Positions 60,358-64,000 of a stretch of DNA of 64,000 bases are shown here, one piece after another. Position numbers and translations under genes: made by a program. The DNA comes from Owenia fusiformis (taxonomy: Eukaryota; Annelida; Polychaeta; Sabellida; Oweniidae): positions 16,255,181 through 16,319,180 of the forward strand of contig CAIIXF020000010.1 in assembly GCA_903813345.2 (NCBI GenBank). The letters are read 5' to 3'. The notes under the pieces were generated by a model that saw only the letters and a program-made list of their open reading frames with translations, was not told the DNA's origin and did not search any database. How positions within the stretch are numbered: the stretch's first letter is position 1; every line of letters begins with the position of its first letter.

Positions 60358-63300
60358 CATAGTGGGGGTAATTTCCGGATCGTATGTTAGGAATCTCGGC
60401 TTTCCTGTCGGGGTCCTCTCTAAAATTTCTGTCTAGCTCAGCACGTTTGTGATTTCCAACCATAATCTTTCCAAAGTTTTCGTTCAGCTCACGACCACTC
60501 ATGGTTCCCCTAAAACATAATGACGATTATGGAAATATATTCGAGCGGCTGTTTTCCAATGATATGAAATTCATCTTTCATGTCTACTATTTGGGCACTT
60601 TTATGACAGTACGATCATGAATGTGATGCAAACTATGCATCTCAACTTAGATAAGCTGAAATCGGAGGTTTATCGAAAACGAAATAATTTTGTCCACCAT
60701 CTTGAATGATTTAACTGCAGTTAGAGTCATCCAGCTGTGGAACAGTGCATATGCGTATCTACGGTTTTTTATTTTCTTATAACTGTTACTGCTATGAAAC
60801 TGATTATAAAAAAACAGAAAATGTTAATCTCACATTATTAAAGTGATAATATTGTTATCAATATATTGTTTAATTCACATACAAAACACAATCTATTATA
60901 TCATGAGCTTTCAACAGATGATTATATCCTCTTTGAAGGAGGGACGATTCTTAACTACATTCGGCAGATCAAATTCCGGTTACATACAGCATAGATTACT
61001 CGGCTCTGGTCCTTTTAATTACCTTTCAAGTTGTGATTTTGAATACGAGTGAGGTGTCTGCCCAGTTGCAAGAATCTCAAACAATTTTCCCGCCATTTTA
61101 TCAGCCTCGCTTTCAGGAAGGTTATGCTCTTGTCGTACAGCCATCCATCCCATTGTCCTCTCCTTCAGCTCGTCTCGTATTTCAGCAACAACACCGGGTG
61201 GACAGTTTTTCAAATGCGTTTGAAAAATAATAAGTTGTGCCTTTACACCCTCTTTAACCTGTTTGGTGAAAGAAATGGAAAATAATTAGGCCAACCAAAC
61301 GCCAAATCGCAACATAACTTATGGGTGGGGGGAGAAGATGCTGTCACACGACTTTGATATGTGGGCCTACATTAGTATTGGAGGTACCTCAAATAAGTTA
61401 CCTCAATAGTTATTTGAGTTACCTCAAATAACTCTCTAGATATAGAGAGAAATACCAAATACGCTGGCTAGATTTATCAAGAGATATGTATAAAATGAAA
61501 TTAGTATTAATTGCAAAAGTGAATCAACTTCACTGATATAGCCCTCTAACCTCAACACTTACCGCACGAAAGTCTTTAAAGCCTTGATCAGGAAGATGTG
61601 CACCTGAACGAGGGACTTTCTTTTTCTTAGACTTTCCACTGATATCTTTTGCCTCCGTAGTTTTCCCATTGATTTCCCTTGCCTCCAACTCCTCTATGGC
61701 CGTTACAACATTAGCATACACATCATATGCCATCTGTTTGCTCGCTGTAAATCAATTTAAAATTGCATCTACGAACTGGATCATAAAAATAGCAATATGG
61801 TAATATTACATGATTTATCATCGTTTTGTTGGAAATACTTTAGTATCTGCATGTACAAATACCTTGTAAAGACCTATGCATCTGCAAAGTGGTTTGCTGC
61901 TGTCCTCTGATGTAGGGGTTACCTGCATCAGCGTATCTCATATGTTCATCTTCATAGTAGCCAGAGTTTGCTGGGTTCCCGGTCCCCTGGCCACTAAAAA
62001 CGCCCGTTACTTTATCTTTCGCATAATTTGCCATTTGGACACTTTTCTGATATAATGTTTTCTCTTCAATGGGCACATCACTGTTAGAGAAGTTTCTTCC
62101 TCCATGTGTTAATTGTGTGGTGTGTCCGTGAACACCCGTGCTGTGGTGATCATAGCCGTGCGCCCCTGTGGTAGAGCGTGTCTCTGGACCACTGTGTCCA
62201 TGTGTTCGCCTCGAAGGTTGTGTTTCATAGCTGTCTGTTTCCATATCTTCATCTTGGTGCTCACTTTGAGGGTATTTCACTGGTGATCTGACAAAAGAAA
62301 ATGGTGTAATTATTATGAGTCCACATTAATATGAAGACAACTTGTTGATAAAGATGACCAGGACTAAAGTCCCAAAAAACCCTCACGAAACATTCTCAAT
62401 GCATATTAAAATGGAACAAGATTTGGCGAAGCATTTCATAGGTTTAGCATCGGGTAAAGAAAAAACTAATTTCTGAAAAGTGGGACTTTAGATTGCCAAT
62501 GCACGATGAATAATGAAAATAAATAGCCATAAGACATAAGTCTAAGATCATCCATTGGATGTTATTTCTAATCCAAAAATGATGGTGACTGCAAAAAAAG
62601 TATGGCAGAATTGTAGATTATTATGCACCTCATTAAAATACTCAAATCTGATTGGTTCTTAGTTGCTTGTAATTTGGCAATACTCTGCTCTTTTATGAAA
62701 ACTGCCGGATATTTTTTAATATCCGACCCTTTCGAGAAAAAGGGTCGGATATTTTTTTCAATGTTTTTGCAACATTCCCACTTCAGAGTTTTATTTCTTA
62801 ATAACTGGAGTACTACTTAGAGCTTACATCTGAAACTGGCGGAAAATAGAAGAAAAAAATGCACTTAATCAATCACAATTACCCTTATCATTCAAAAGTT
62901 ACATATAATTCTGCAAGAACGTCTCGAATAAATAAAAATTAAATTCCCGGAGCAAATATTTTCGTCCAGCGTAGCGAATAAACTGGCCGGAAGTCGTCTG
63001 AGTTTTGAAAGAAAAATAAATAAATGTCAAAATAATGTCAACTAAACGACAGTTTAAGCCTGTACTCCAGTAAGTACTCCACTTAACTTTGATCGGGAGG
63101 TGCATAATAAAACAAATACTGGATGATCAGGAGCTGGATATGGCCAGAATACCTATCCTCGAAAAAATATTGGGCTCGGCTGCCGCCTCGCCCAATATTT
63201 TTTCTCGAATAGGTATTCTGCCATATCCAGCTCCTGATCATCCAGTATTTGTTTATTATCATGGACAGAAGATGGGGATTTTATATAAGTATAATTATAT

Positions 63301-63554
63301 GGGAGGGTCTAGAGACATAGCTCGGGATGGAAACAGTGATAATAAAGAACCAACCTTTCACGTTCACGTCTTTCTAATTTTCCTTCTGCCTTTTCTATGC
63401 AGCGATAAGTCTTTGGATGCCTTGGAAAATCGTACGTTTGCTTCATTTGGTTCAATGCACGAAGCCAGGTTGACAAACTCGACGCATACACTTTGGGTTG
63501 AGAATCTATTCTATCCTTTAGGATCCCTAACTTGTCATCGAAATCTTTAATGCT
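60358..63554 (-). CDS. Unrecognised multi-exon gene, internal exons only
   Basis: Read 5' to 3' on the minus strand, five exons: 63554-63355, 62287-61863, 61744-61563, 61258-61023, 60509-60358. Each has AG acceptor and GT donor and all four junction phases agree (2/1, 1/2, 0/0, 2/1), giving 398 codons without a stop. Exon 1 is helical and charged (SIKDFDDKLGILKDRID, then YDFPRHPKTYRCIEKAEGK). Exon 2 is low-complexity, rich in His, Gly, Thr and Ser (GAHGYDHHSTGVHGHTTQ), then YAKDKVTGVFSGQGTGN. Exon 3 has MAYDVYANVVTAIEELEARE and a KSKKKK cluster. Exon 4 has ERTMGWMAVRQEHNLPESEA. Exon 5 has SGRELNENFGKIMVGNHKRAEL. I recognise no family. The first exon opens at an acceptor, so the start lies beyond 64000 or in an unseen exon. 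The 3' end was not found. Confidence 0.75.
62698..62762. repeat. Short hairpin in an intron
   Basis: AATATCCGACCCTTT and AAAGGGTCGGATATT pair around TCGAGA, within the intron between the first two minus-strand exons. Confidence 0.75.
63104..63258. repeat. Near-perfect long hairpin in an intron
   Basis: Arms of about 68 bases (63104-63173 and 63187-63258) pair almost perfectly, starting AAATACTGGATGATCAGGAG and meeting at GGGCTCGGCTGCCGCCTCGCCC. It lies about 100 bases downstream of the donor of exon 63554-63355. Confidence 0.85.
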
Positions 63555-63679
63555 CTAAAATATCAGATAAAGGGCATGTAATATAAATCAACAAGGCATT
63601 AACATGCAAAAGGTAACCACTTGACATTAATTACAGACGCCGAACTCCGAACGACAACCCAAAAATTGGAAACCATTGT

Positions 63680-63865
63680 TAGGCGGTAAACACGATACAA
63701 ATATATGTCATATTCCGCAACGAATATGGCATAACAGGTATATTCACTTGCGGTGTGTGACAGATTCACCTGCGGTATATGGCATACTCACTAACCAATG
63801 AGAACGTGATAAGGAAGTAAGCAATTGTCAATTGCATCGATTGAACGAACAGGTAAAAGTTTATA
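63680..63865. repeat. Second copy of the TATGCCATATTC palindromic family
   Basis: Runs GGCGGTAAACACGATACAAA through GCGGTATATGGCATACTCAC to CAATTGTCAATTGCATCGAT. It matches 14704-14805 and, inverted, 15254-15418. Only one half-element is present. Confidence 0.75.
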
Positions 63866-64000
63866 AATTATTGAAATGATTACTGAATCAACAGTACAGT
63901 GCATTGAATATATCAACTAATGTAGAAGTATCACTCAGTAATGTCACGTGATAAACTCACTTAATAAATCAAGGATTCATATATTACCAGATGCACTAAC

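Overview
The window is AT-rich nuclear DNA from an animal. Genes are split by many introns with GT..AG borders, spacers are dense with foldback and TIR-type DNA transposons, and there are remnants of a non-LTR retrotransposon, a mariner and tRNA-derived SINEs. The main gene is sigma-class GST-like and several repeats are of the sort common in marine invertebrates. A lophotrochozoan or another marine invertebrate is my best guess, but the sequence alone does not settle the phylum.

Layout. 1-9195: spacer holding a 2.85-kb TIR element (829-3682, with a foldback nested inside), a diverged repeat array and a dead mariner. 9196-29409: a non-coding tandem array of a roughly 5-kb unit (2.5 copies), each copy broken by different transposons. 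Because the copies are paralogous, empty sites and target-site duplications can be read directly. 29410-34145: spacer. 34146-52590 (+): one 21-exon gene for a 933-residue protein. 52591-60357: spacer with SINE-like sequences and a 470-bp repeat present three times. 60358-63554 (-): five consecutive, phase-compatible exons of an unrecognised gene that runs past both ends of the part I can read. 63555-64000: spacer with a second copy of a palindromic repeat first seen near 14.7-15.4 kb.

The most notable system is the 21-exon gene. It encodes a short N-terminal leader with a myristoylation/palmitoylation-type start (MGCGGSK) followed by four complete glutathione S-transferase modules. Each module is spelled by five exons with the same phase pattern. 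Modules 2 and 3 are near-identical, introns included. Exon 12 is a hybrid whose left part matches exon 17 and whose right part matches exon 7, so module 3 arose by a recent unequal crossover inside the exon for the first beta strand. In all four modules the intron after the second GST exon begins with tandem copies of that exon's own 3' end plus splice donor, giving arrays of decoy 5' splice sites.

No bacterial features, rRNA, CRISPR array or functional tRNA gene were seen. Every ORF inside repeat arrays and foldback arms was judged non-coding.
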